From Ahaetulla prasina (lineage: Eukaryota > Chordata > Lepidosauria > Squamata > Colubridae): 64,000 bases of DNA. The stretch spans positions 15,963,283 to 16,027,282 of the forward strand of contig NC_080542.1 of assembly GCF_028640845.1 (NCBI RefSeq), read 5' to 3'. The position numbers and the translations under genes were made by a program. The notes beneath the pieces were generated by a model. It was not told where the DNA came from. It made no database searches and saw only the letters and a program-made list of their open reading frames with translations. Shown one piece after another: positions 35,087 to 45,698 of the stretch; position 1 is the first letter of the stretch, and every line of letters begins with the position of its first letter.

Positions 35087-35825
35087 TTAGATCAGCGGAC
35101 TACCATGATCCATGGACTGTCGGTGGTCTGCGAGAAAATTTTGGTGGGCCGCAGAAAAATTATTTGCATTTTTTTATATTGCACTAAATTGGGGGTCCTC
35201 AAACTACAGCCCCTGGGCCAGATACATGCAATGAATGTTTGCATTGTTGCAGAGAGTCTCCCCTTTCGGGGTCTTTTTGTGAGGATTGGAGATGCTGAGA
35301 AATTCCAACTAAGGGTCTGCTTCAACCTCCTGGTGTGGGTCTTTGGGCAAAGGCTGGAGGGAAGTACCACTAGGCGAAGAACCGGAGGGCCTTGTTCCAG
35401 TGGGACTGCATCATGGCCTGGAACTGGCTGACCATATCAGCCCTCTGAGCCTCCAGGCGCCAGTCCCTGGTCTTGCACTCCCACAGGTCTTCCCTCTGCT
35501 TGGAAAGCTTATGCTCATAGTCCTCAATGAGGTGCTTCTGCTGAGCCTCTTTCTTGGTCAGATCCAATTTGAACTGAGCCAGCTGTTTTGCCAACCATTT
35601 CTCCTGGTGGCTGCTTAGCTCCAACAACTGCTTCCTGTTGGGGCCCTAAGGAACCCGGGCAGGCAGGGGAGGAGTGGGTGGGAGGGGAGGAGTGGGTGGG
35701 AGGGGAGGGGTGAGTAGAGGCCGGCGAGGTGCCCCTTGACGTGAGTGACATTGAGTTTGCCACACCCACCCAGTCACATGATCACCTAGCCACGCCCACC
35801 CAGCATTAGGCAGATCATATGGTTC
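35087..35825. mobile_element. hAT-like fragments carrying a coiled-coil exon
   Basis: 35093 begins CAGCGGACTACCATGATCC, a hAT-type terminus with the body TGGTGGGCCGCAG. At about 35191, GGGGTCCTCAAACTAC looks like a second, nested hAT terminus. A coiled-coil reading frame (35370-35645, minus) follows. A matching right terminus was not identified before the next MITE starts at 35826. Confidence 0.5.
35370..35645 (-). CDS. unrecognised coiled-coil exon, possibly transposon-captured
   Basis: On the minus strand a pyrimidine-rich tract (CCCTCCCACCCACTCC type) ends GGTTCCTTAG, a good splice acceptor. It is followed by a 91-codon open frame in phase 0 that ends at TAG (35370-35372). The protein is charged, with strong heptad potential: SSHQEKWLAKQLAQFKLDL, DYEHKLSKQREDLWE, then MVSQFQAMMQSHW near the end. 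It looks like the last exon of a coiled-coil protein, but I do not recognise the gene. It lies among hAT-like termini, so it may be an exon captured by a transposon rather than part of a resident gene. No partner exon was found nearby. Confidence 0.45.
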   Translation of the reverse strand, partial: GPNRKQLLELSSHQEKWLAKQLAQFKLDLTKKEAQQKHLIEDYEHKLSKQREDLWECKTRDWRLEAQRADMVSQFQAMMQSHWNKALRFFA

Positions 35826-36600
35826 AGGGCAGGGATGAAATGCTCCCGGTTTGAACCGGATTGACCGATCCTGTAGCAATGGCGGTGGGTGATTCGGAAA
35901 ACAGGTAGCAAAAATCACTCCCCCCCCCATGCCCAGCTGAGCCACATGATCATCAGAGCCTTTTTTTTTTACTTTTAAAAGCATTATTTTAACAACCTCT
36001 TCAGTGGAAGAGGTTGTAAAAAAATGCTTTTAAAGCAAGGGTCTCCAACCTTGGTCCCTTTAAGACTTGTGGACTTCAACTCCCAGAGTCCCTCAGCCAG
36101 CAAAGCTGGCTGAGGAACTCTGGGAGTTGAAGTCCACAAGTCTTAAAGGGACCAAGGTTGAAGGCCCCTGTTTTAAAGAGTTAAAACAAGACTCTGATGA
36201 TCCCAGCTGAGGTGCCTGATCGTCAGAGGCTTTTTTTTTTACTTTTAAAAGCATTTTTAAAAAAGTAAAAAAGTTGAAGCCTGCTAGGCAAAAAACTGGA
36301 GGGCGTGGGGGGTTCGTTTGAGAGAGAGGGAGGGATGAAAAAGGAGAGGAAGGAAGGACTACAAACCTGGCACTAGACACAGCTTCAGACGATAATCCAG
36401 GGTTGGAAGGGATCTCCTAGGGGGCTGGAAGGGACCTCCTAGAGGTCATCTAGTCCAACCCTGCTCCAGCAGGACATTGTTAGTGAGTTTCTGTCTTTTG
36501 ATTCCCCCAGTCACATAGCCACGCCCACCCAGTCACATGCCCCCCACCAAGTCATGCCCACCAACCACGCCCACAGAACCGGTAGAACCGCTTCTGACTA
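35826..36600. mobile_element. AAAAGCATTTTT-type MITE with nested fold-back MITE
   Basis: The left end is CAGGGATGAAATGCTCCCGG. The interior carries the AAAAGCATTATTTTAACAACC fold-back and TGATCGTCAGAGGC, as at 2947-7212. It is interrupted at 36036-36170 by a 135-bp palindromic MITE. A short CR1 terminus (about 36400-36480) also lies inside. The right boundary is uncertain. Confidence 0.5.
36036..36170. mobile_element. 135-bp palindromic hAT-like MITE, copy 1
   Basis: Almost perfect inverted repeat from CAAGGGTCTCCAACCTTGG to the reverse, with CCTTTAAGACTTGTGGAC arms. Perfect 8-bp duplication ttttaaag at 36028-36035 and 36171-36178. Confidence 0.95.
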
Positions 36601-36938
36601 ACAAGTTTCTTTTAGTCAGCTCTTTAGATTTTCAATTGGGTTAAGGTCTGGGCTATTCCCAGGCCATCCCAGCAGTGGAATATGATTATCTTGATATCCC
36701 CCCACCCAAAGAAGTGGTGTTATTAGCCATCAAACTATACTATACAAAATATACTTTTCCCAAAAGGTTACCACAATTTTGGCCACTACTGTAGATCCCC
36801 AGTTCAAATTCCAGTAGTTTTTACAGGAGAGCCTTTTCCTTGGAACATTGGGGTTTGTTCACAGCCTTCCACCCCTTCAAAGAAAGTTGTGAAAGGTCAA
36901 AAAACAGGCAGAGTAGAGATTCCAGGAATGTCCTACAT

Positions 36939-37073
36939 CAGGGGTCTCCAATCTTGGTCCCTTTAAGACTTGTGGACTTCAACTCCCAGAGTTCCTCAGC
37001 CAGCTTTGCTGGCTGAGGGACTCTGGGAGTTGAAGTCCACAAGTCTTAAAGGGACCAAGGTTGGAGACCCCTG
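36939..37073. mobile_element. 135-bp palindromic hAT-like MITE, copy 2
   Basis: Same palindrome, termini CAGGGGTCTCC and GGAGACCCCTG. Perfect 8-bp duplication tcctacat at 36931-36938 and 37074-37081. Very similar to copies 1 and 3. Confidence 0.96.
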
Positions 37074-37291
37074 TCCTACATTGCTCTGGGGCAGAAAATC
37101 AAGACCTTGAAAGCCTCCACATGTCTCCCTTTCCCACCTTCCACGAGAACCCAATCGTGGCAGAGTAAGTCTGAGATTCTTTCTCATGCTTTTGTCTTTC
37201 CTAGGCCTAGACAGATTACAGATTAACAGAGTTGGAAGGGACCTTATAGGTCATTTAGTCCAACCCCCCACTCAAGCAGGAGACCCTATAC

Positions 37292-37426
37292 CAGGGGTGT
37301 CCAAACTTGGTCCCTTTAAGACTTGTGGACTTCAACTCCCAGAGTTCCTCAGCCAGCTTTGCTGGATGAGGGACTCTGGGAGTTGAAGTCCACAAGTCTT
37401 AAAGGGACCAAGTTTGGACACCCCTG
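37292..37426. mobile_element. 135-bp palindromic hAT-like MITE, copy 3
   Basis: Inserted in CR1. Termini CAGGGGTGTCC and GGACACCCCTG. Perfect 8-bp duplication ccctatac at 37284-37291 and 37427-37434. Confidence 0.96.
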
Positions 37427-37782
37427 CCCTATACCTTTCTGACAGATGGCAGTCCAGTCTCTTCTTGAAAGCCTCCACTGATGAAGCTGCCACAACTTCT
37501 GAAGGCAACTTCTGTTCCATTGCTTGATTGTTAGGTAGGTTCTCATTGTCAGAAAGTTCCTCCTTATTTCCAGGTTGAATCTCTCCTTGGTCAGTTTCCA
37601 TCCATTATTCCTTGTCTAGCCTTCAGGTGCTTTGGAAAATAGCTTGACACACACCCCCTCCTCTCTGTGGCAGCCCCTCAAATACTGGAACACTGCTGTC
37701 ATGTCTCCCCTGGTCTTTCTCTTCACTAGACTAGCCAGGCCCAGTTCCTGTAACCATTTTTCATATGTTTTAGTCTCCAGTC

Positions 37783-38053
37783 CAGAGGTGGGTTTCAAAT
37801 TTTTTTACTGTGGGTGTGGCATGGCTTGGTGGGCGTGGCAAGGGAAGGATACTGTAAAATCTCCATTCCCATTCCACTCCAGGGGAAGATTACTGCAAAA
37901 TCCCCATTTCCTCCCAGTCAACTGGGACTTGGGAGGCAGAGAATAGATGGGGGTAGGGCCAGTCAGAATTTTTACTACTGGTTCTCTGAACTACTCAAAA
38001 TTTCCGCTACTGGTTCTCCAGAACAGGTCAGAACCTGTTGTAACCCAGCTCTG
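37783..38053. mobile_element. hAT-like MITE (GTGGCTTGGTGGG group) in CR1
   Basis: Termini CAGAGGTGGG and CCCAGCTCTG. Perfect 8-bp duplication ctccagtc at 37775-37782 and 38054-38061. The octamer is the reverse complement of the CR1 site hit by the MITE at 49738. Confidence 0.95.
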
Positions 38054-38551
38054 CTCCAGTCCCCTAATCATCCTGGTTGCTCTTCTTTGCACTTTTTCTT
38101 GAGTCTCAACATCTTTTTTATAGTGTGGTGACCAAAACTGGATGTAGTACTCTAGGTGTGGTCTTACTAGGGTTTGATAAAATGGTATTAGTATCTCGCT
38201 TGATCTTGATTGTATCCCTCTGTTAATGCAATTTAGGATTGTGTTGGCTTTTTGGCTACCGCTGCATACTGCTGGCTCATATTTAGCTGGTTGTCCACTA
38301 AGACTCCAAGATCCCTCTCACAGTTACTGCTATTAAGCCTGGTTTCACCCAGTTTATATGTATACTTTTGGTTTTTCTTACCTTACCGTTCTTACACTTC
38401 CTTTTCCAAAATCCCCACCCACCCATCATTGGTTTTCTCCTTCTTTTCTCATTTCCAAAGTCAGATCTGAAGCCAGAGTAAAAAAAACTGGAAACAAATA
38501 GCTACCCAACCAACTGATATTTCTTTAGCCATGGAAAGGTGTGTAGAAAGC

Positions 38552-39100
38552 CAGTGGTGAAATCCAAATTATTTTACTACCGGTTATGTGGGCGTGGCTT
38601 GGTGGGCATGGTGTGGCTTGGTGGGCACGGCAGAGGAAGGATACTGCAAAATCTCCATTCCCACCCCACTCCAGGGGAAGGATACTGCAAAATCCCCATT
38701 CCCACCAGAGTCCAGGGGAAGGATACTGCAAAATCTCCATTCCCACCCCACTCCAGGTGAAGGATACTGCAAAATCCCCATTCCCTCCTTAATCCAGGGG
38801 AAGGATACTGCAAAATCCCCATTCCCACCAGACTCCAGGGGAAGGATACTGCAAAATCTCCATTCCCACCCCACTCCAGGTGAAGGATACTGCAAAATCC
38901 CCATTCCCTCCTTAATCCAGGGGAATGATACTGCAAAATCCCCATTCCCACCAGACTCCAGGGGAAGCATACTGTAAAATCTTCATTCCCAGCCCATTCT
39001 GGGGCCAGCCAGAGGTGGTATTTGCTGGTTCTCTGAACTACTCAAAATTTCCACTACCGGCTCTCGAGAACCTGTCAGAACCTGCTGCTTTTCACCGCTG
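38552..39100. mobile_element. hAT-like MITE with expanded 41-bp minisatellite
   Basis: Termini CAGTGGTGAAATCC and TTTTCACCGCTG. Flanks tagaaagc (38544-38551) and tacaaagc (39101-39108) match at 7 of 8. Same group as 8749-9010 and 37783-38053, but twice as long because of internal tandem expansion. Confidence 0.92.
38630..38998. repeat. 41-bp minisatellite, nine units in A-B-A-C-B-A-C-B-A order
   Basis: Each unit contains GGATACTGCAAAATC and CCATTCCC. Variants are distinguished by their ends: A ...CACCCCACTCCA, B ...CACCAGACTCCA, C ...CTCCTTAATCCA. A 123-bp A-C-B trimer is repeated, so expansion occurred at trimer level. Frames of 120-130 codons over it are artefacts. Confidence 0.9.
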
Positions 39101-39109
39101 TACAAAGCC

Positions 39110-40723
39110 CCTTCGACAAATCCAAAACAGATCCAAGTCCCTGCTTAGCTGCGGAGCTTCCTAGCTAACACAAACCAAACTTATTTATCTCCAGGGTCTC
39201 TGGAAGAATAAAGAGTGACTACGCCTGATTGTGGAAGGGAAAATAAGGAAAGCAATTACCTTGCAAGGAAACCCCTTTTCAACTCAAGTGGACGTTTCCT
39301 GCCTGGGGAGGTTTCCTGATAAATTCTTGCCCGCAGGCCAGTTCATTTCTCGCCTGGAAGTTCAGTTGTCATGGCTGGTGTGCCAGCGTTTCTTTCTGCG
39401 TGCCACCAGAAAGGCTGAAGGGAGGAGATAGAAACTCTCCCCTTTCACATGGTGTGTTGTTGTTGGGACTGCCCAGACGAAAGGCTCCACATTTCCTTCC
39501 TGTAGACTAGCCCAGCGCAAGCTGTTGGCTGCCCCAGTAGCTGGGTCAAGCCATTGAAACAATGACCACTTTCCTGTCTGAAGGATCAAGTTGTGGGTCT
39601 TGGCTGGTGTAGGCATTCCAGAAGTCAAGTGCTTTTTCCAGTCCCTTCCTCCTCTTCCCCAGGGCCTTAAACCTGATATGTGAGACCTTTGGTTGGAAGG
39701 GAAAGATGACACTTGTGCTGCTATGCACTGATACCACACATCGGCCCATACCATCTGCCAACCAAACACGATGAGACAAACCAGCCCCTAACTATAAAAG
39801 AGAAAGGTAGGGTAATTCTCGTTTTCCAGACAGACTCTTATCAGCCGCCAGACTCATAAAAGACCAAGCAGGCAATTCAAACCAGCTTCCTTCCTATTGT
39901 TTTCCTGACCCACTGAAAAGCAGATTTCAAATCCTTCTGACTTCTGGATTGCCCCCACCAGCAGCCTTCCTTTTGCACATCATCCCCTCAGTTGTACAGG
40001 CATTTGTGTCCCGTTGCACACTTGCAAACCATTGCTTGGTGATTCTTCACATTAGCAGTTAATTTAAAATAATAATAATAATAATTCCCTTTGTTTTTGA
40101 AGAAAAGCTGTTTTTACTGAGGATTCACTTCCTTCCTGAATCCCAAACTGGTTCTGGTTAAATGCATGTACTGAATATATTTTCAGAATCTCTGCCCTTC
40201 CCTTCCCTATAAAACTGCCTTTTGCAATTAACTGACTGACAAATTCACCATCAGTCAATTGCAAAAGGCAGCCTTAACTGAACCAGCTTACATCCTGCAA
40301 GGATATTTCCCCAGCACCGTTAAACCCCCAACAGCTGCCTATGTCAGAATCTAAAAATGCCACATTCCATCTGAACATCTGTCTGACTGTGCAACTAACC
40401 ATCATATCACCATCAAACATCCATACCTGACTATCCCAGGGCCTTGGGAAGGACTCGATAGGTGGATAAAAATACCAAATCTGCTCTGAATATTTAGTTG
40501 CGTGATAAACCATTACAATAATGCATATCTAAAGAATAAATGCTGCATTTCCAAATTCAAGTCCTGGGTGGTTGTTGTTATTGTTGTTGTTTGCACAAGC
40601 TGCCTTTTTAATGCAGTTGAAATTTGTCTGCAGAAATGCAAGTGTGTTTTTCAGTTTCAATTCAAACAGACAAGGGCACCACCCAGAGTCAGATAGGTGG
40701 CCATAAAGTGGAACTAGAGACTA
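39110..40723. other. unassigned spacer
   Basis: About 1.6 kb with no recognised repeat. A minus-strand frame at 39779-39546 has a protein-like stretch (KGLEKALDFWNAYTSQDPQ), but no family or clear splice sites were identified; not called. Confidence 0.4.
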
Positions 40724-41052
40724 AGATCGCCCAGAGAAAAGTCAACAACCTCAGATATGCAGATGATACCATTCTAATGGCAGAAAGGGAAGAGGAACTA
40801 AAGAGCCTTTTGATGAGGGTGAAGGAGGAGAGTGCAAAAGTTGGCTTGAAACTCAACATTAAGAAAACTAAGATCATGGCATCCGACTCTCTCAATTCAT
40901 GACAAATAGATGGAGGAAGAAATGGAGGTAATAACAGATTTTATTTTCCTGGGCTCCAAGATCACCGCAGATGGGGACTACAGCCAAGAAATTAAAAGGC
41001 ACTTGCTCCTGGGCAGGAAAGTCATGGCAAAGCTAGACAGTATACTAAAATC

Positions 41053-41401
41053 TAATTTAATGAAAAGAAGGACCATTGGTGACATGATAGCAGTGTTCCA
41101 ATATCTCAGGGGTTGCCACAAAGAAGAGGGAGTCAAACTATTCTCCAAAGCACCTGAGGGTAGAACAAGAAGCAATGGGTGGAAACTAATCAAGGAGAGA
41201 AGCAACTTAGAACTAAGGAGAAATTTCCTGACGGTTAGAAAAATTAATCAGTGGAACAACTTGCCTGCAGAAGTTGTGAATGCTCCAATGTAACTGGAAA
41301 TTTTTAAGAAAATGTTGTATAACCATTTGTCTGAAATGGTGTAGGGTTTCCTGCCTGGGCAGGGGGTTGGACTAGAAGACCTCCAAGGTCCCTTCCAGCT
41401 C

Positions 41402-41495
<94 letters not shown>
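41053..41495 (+). mobile_element. CR1 LINE 3' end in Bov-B, with GTT/ATT tail
   Basis: It starts inside CR1 ORF2 (LMKRRTIGDMIAVFQYLRGC) and ends GGTTGGACTAGAAGACCTCC, then GTT units (41402-41440) changing to ATT units (41441-41495). This shows a trinucleotide instead of the usual pentamer tail. Confidence 0.92.
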
Positions 41496-41497
<2 letters not shown>

Positions 41498-41711
41498 ATG
41501 CAGAGACATCACCCTGCAAACAAAAGTACATATAGTCAAGGCTATGGTTTGCAATGTATGGCTGTGAAATTTGGACCATAAGGAAGGCTGAGCGCCAAAG
41601 AATTGAGGCCTTTGAACTCTGGTGCTGGAGAAGACTCCTGCGAGTCCCTTGGAATGCAAGGTAAACAAACAAGTCAGTCCTAGAGGAGATCAACCCTGAC
41701 TGCTCTTTAGA

Positions 41712-43447
41712 ACTACGTGCCACTACATGTTTATTGGACCCGTGTCCCTCCTGGTTGGTGCTGGCCACGCAGGAGGTGACATGAGGCTGGCTCCGGGGGA
41801 TTATCAATGCTTCTTTGTTGGAAGGGGTTGTTCCCGCCGCCTTGAAAGAGGCGGTGGTGAGACCCCTCCTTAAGAAGCCTTCCCTGGATCCAGCTGTTTT
41901 AGGAAATTATCGTCCGGTCTCCAACCTTCGCTTTGTGGCAAAGGTTGTAGAGAGTGTGGTGGCATGTCAATTACCCCAGTACCTGGATGAAACTGTCTAT
42001 CTAGACCCGTTCCAGTCCGGCTTTCGGCCTGGGTACAGCACAAAGACAGCTTTGGTCGCGTTGGTTGATGATCTCTGGAGGGCTCAAGACAGGGGTTATT
42101 CCTCTGCTCTGGTCCTGTTAGACCTCTCAGCGGCTTTTGATACCATCAACAATGGTATCCTGCTGCACCGGTTGGGGAGTTTGGGAGTGGGAGGCACCGT
42201 TTATCAGTGGTTATCCTCCTATCTCTCTGACTGGTCGCAGACGGTGTTGGCAGGAGGGCAGAGATCGACCGCAAGGTGCCTCACATGTGGGGTGCTGCAG
42301 GGGTCGATTCTCTCGCCTCTCCTGTTCAACATCTATATGAAGCCACTGGGTGAGATCCTCAGTGGTTTTGGGGTGAGTTACCAACTGTACGCTGATGATA
42401 CGCAGCTCAGGCCACCCCAACGAAGCTGTCGAAGTGCTGTCCTGGTGCCTGGAAGCCGTACGGGTCTGGATGGGGAGAAACAGGCTCATGCTCAACCCCT
42501 CCAAGACGGAGTGGTTGTGGATGCCGGCATCCCAGTACAGTCAGCTGCAACCGCAGCTGACTGTTGGGGGCGAGTCACTGGCCCCTATAGAGAGGGTGCG
42601 CAACTTAGGCGTTCTCCTAGATGGGCGGCTGTCTTTTGAAGAACATTTGACAACTGTCTCCAGGAGAGCTCTTTATCAGGTACGCCTGATCCGCCAGTTG
42701 CACCCCTTCCCTGACCGGGATGCCTTATGCACAGTCACTCATGCTCTTGTTACCTCTCGCCTGGACTACTGCAATGCTCTCTACATGGGGCTCCCCTTGA
42801 AGAGCACCCGAAGGCTCCAGTTGGTTCAGAATGCAGCTGCGCGGGTAATAGAAGGAGCCACTCGTGGCTCCCATGTAACACCACTCCTGCACAAGCTGCA
42901 CTGGCTGCCTGTGGTCTTTTGGGTGCACTTCAAGGTGTTGGTTACCACCTTTAAAGCGCTCTATGGCTTAGGACCGGGTTACTTACGGGACCGCCTACTG
43001 CCACCGTTTGCCTCCCACCGACCCGTGCACGCTCACAGAAAGGGACTCCTCAGGGTACCGTCAACCAAACAATGTCAGCTGGCAGCCCCCAGGGGAAGGG
43101 CCTTCTCTGTGGGGGCTCCCACCCTCTGGAACAAACTTCCCCCAGGACTTTGTCAACTTCCTGACCTTCGGACCTTCCGCCGCAAGCTGAAGACATATTT
43201 ATTTATTCGCGCAGGACTGGCATAGAATTTTTAGAAGTTTTTATTATTCGGTTTTAAATTTTAAAGTGGGTTTTATTGTTCTAAATGCATTTTAATTTGG
43301 GGCCATATTTAATAAGTTTTTTAATTATTGATTTTATTCTGTATTTATTCATTGTGGTTTTATTTGGCTGTGAACCGCCCTGAGTCCTTCGGGAGAAGGG
43401 CAGTATAAAAATTTAATTAATTAATTAATTAATTAATTAATTAATAA

Positions 43448-43498
<51 letters not shown>

Positions 43499-43500
43499 AT
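41712..43500 (+). mobile_element. L2-clade LINE, 3' half, in Bov-B
   Basis: RT is read in 41815-42420 ([48 protein letters not shown]). After one frameshift near 42410 the C-terminal domain (42395-43225) reads SRLDYCNALYMGLPLKS, LVQNAAARVI and LHWLPV, the L2 hallmarks. The 3' UTR ends GAACCGCCCTGAGTCCTTCG, GAGAAGGGCAGTATAAAAAT, then TTAA and ATAA repeats. A short target duplication (tagaa) is possible. Confidence 0.93.
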
Positions 43501-43764
43501 AGAAGGCCAGATCCTGAAGATGAAACTCAAATACTTTAGCCATATAATGAGAAGGAAGGACTCACTGGAGAAGAGCCTAATGCTGGGAACGATTGAGGGC
43601 AAAAGAAGAAAAGGACAGAGAATGAGGTGGCTGGATGGAGTCACTGAAGCAGTAGGCGTGAGCTTAAATGGACTGGTATGGTAAAGGATAGGAAGGCCTG
43701 GAGGAACGTTGTCCATAGGGTCGCGATGGGTCAGACACAACTTCGCAACTAACAACAACAACAG

Positions 43765-45043
43765 GGACTAAACATATAAATGCATAAATCCCCTTGTAGA
43801 GATTCCATTTTGCGGATCTGTGTTTGCCTGAGACCACTATTCACCCACTTGCCATGTGACATGCCAAGAGAAAAATTTCTCTTGACTAAGAAAAAAAAGG
43901 GTTGCCACAGTTACACATTTTCACAGTAGGCCAGCAGTGATGTATGTGACCTTCTGGAAATCTGTAACACTGGACAATGAACGTCCATTTTTTAAAATGA
44001 CTGAAATCTTATTAATTCACTGTCATATGTTTTGTCAGTCTTACTCCCCCCACCCCCGCAACGTCTTGCATTTTTATTTTACCCATTAAAAATATTCTTT
44101 TTAGTTAATTGGGGAGTTCTAAGGACACTGACTATTACTGAATGCCACATTGTCACCTGTGATTTAACAAGCACATTTGTTGCTCACTGCTCTCAGCAAA
44201 TGCACCCAAGTTTTAATATTTATTTCACAATTGAAATGAAATCACATTTTCAAACCCACCTCTGAAGTAAATTTCGGTGAATCTTATATCATATTTTCAA
44301 ACCCAGCTCTGAAGTATATTTCAGTCAATCTTATATTACATTTTCAAACTGAACTCTGAAGTATATTTCAACGAATCTCACTTTCACCATCTGAATTATG
44401 TAATGCTTAATTGCCAATTAAACAATAACACACATGTAGGATTAGAATATTTCATGAAACCATGAACAAATAGGGGTCTTTGGAGAAAACTGAACATAAA
44501 AATTAGAAAAGGAGAAACCCAGTTTAACAAGTTCATAAAAATGAGGATCTGTACCAATTTGGAATAGGTACAGGTGGACAAAGGGCTAAATTGGATTAGA
44601 AATAAAGTACAATGGAAAAGACCCTTTCCTGCCTAAAATCTCAACCCTGAGTTTTAATTTTCTTATGTGGTCATGATCTTCTCAGCCAGTTTTCAATGGC
44701 AAAGTCAATGGGAGAAGCAAGATTCACTTAACAACTGCATGGATTCAAATTCAAACAATTTTATTAACCAGCAGAAACAATGTCATGATTCACTTAGCAA
44801 CTGCAGTGGTTCACTTAACATCGATGGCAAAAGTTTAATCAGGTGCTTTGATAAGATATCATGAGGATGGGCCCGCCATGTTGAATATGTAATATCCATA
44901 TAACTTTTGACTGGATGAAGATTCTGTGAAAACATCCAACTTGGAGGTTGATTCTTCTGAAAGCCTACCTGAGTAATACACACACAGAAATCCAGTTTGC
45001 TTTCGACTGATTATGTTACATAGTTTGGTAATGAAATATCCAC
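43765..45043. other. unassigned spacer
   Basis: About 1.3 kb of AT-rich sequence. There are three imperfect copies of TTTTCAAACCCACCTCTGAAGTA between 44248 and 44372. A fragment of the AGTCCTCGACTTA-type DNA element (CACTTAACAACTGCA) lies at 44726-44822. No gene. Confidence 0.45.
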
Positions 45044-45698
45044 AAGAAAACAACCAAGCTCAGGACTTCCTATGGCGCCACGTCGTTGATGGCGGTCTTT
45101 TTTAGACCGCCAGCCCCGCGATCTGTAGAGCCACTCAGACTGCGCAAATCAGCTGTCTGGCAGCTCAGAAACCTCTCCCCCAGGCAAAGAGGGAGAGGTG
45201 AGCAACTGAGCTGAGGTAGAGCCCCCCGGAAAGCCCCAGGAATGATACTGGAGGCTTGAGGGCGAGAGCTCCCTCCCAAGCTCGGGAAAGCTCCGGATCC
45301 AGGACGCCTCTACAGAAGACAGAGCAAAATGCCGCGTCCACATCTGCTACCAATTTTTAACCTGGAATGGATTAATAAGCAGACAGAGCAAAATCAGGAG
45401 TACTGGCAGTTGCAAGTATCAATTTTTAACTCCCCGTTATTTTACTATATATTTTTTTCTTTTTTCTTTTTCTTTTTTGGTTGGAATGATCTAAGAAGGA
45501 AGGAAATGGCGTCTCCAGTGTAACAAGGCGTGAAAACGAAAGTTAAGGAAGTGCTCGTTAAAGCTGTCAGTGGCAGAGTTACATGAAGAGGCTAAGCCAA
45601 AGGAATGATTTTAAATGAATTGACTAATATAATTACAGTGATTAAGAGAAGATTTGAAGATTTTTTCCTCCTTTTGAAGAACTTAAAGTTTAACAAAA

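Larger units (their letters stand above)
37215..38380 (-). mobile_element. CR1 LINE 3' region with two nested MITEs
   Basis: Antisense CR1 from the 3' terminus (GGAAGGGACCTTATAGGTC near 37232) up to the coding part (TGGATGTAGTACTCTAGGTG). MITEs interrupt it at 37292-37426 and 37783-38053. The broken frame reads GLETKTYEKWLQELGLASLV. Confidence 0.88.
40724..43764 (+). mobile_element. Bov-B LINE 3' part, interrupted by a CR1 and an L2
   Basis: Three collinear segments: 40724-41052 (RT palm, reading NNLRYADDTILMAE and FIFLGSKITADGD), 41496-41711 (TIRKAERQRIEAFELW-type region) and 43501-43764 (RMRWLDGVTEAVGVSLNG-type region, ending CGCAACTAACAACAACAACA). The CR1 at 41053-41495 and the L2 at 41712-43500 fell into it at different points. 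Bov-B (RTE clade) is the LINE whose 3' end Sauria SINEs share. Confidence 0.92.

Noticed and set aside
38584..38977. Overlapping 124-129 codon frames on both strands
   Set aside because: Products of the 41-bp minisatellite (41 x 3 = 123 bp); not a protein.
38630..38998. Regular 41-bp repeats that could suggest a CRISPR array
   Set aside because: No spacers, the units are directly adjacent and lie between MITE termini in a vertebrate genome.
39546..39779. Minus-strand frame with a protein-like stretch (KGLEKALDFWNAY)
   Set aside because: No recognised family, no convincing splice acceptor; left as a candidate only.
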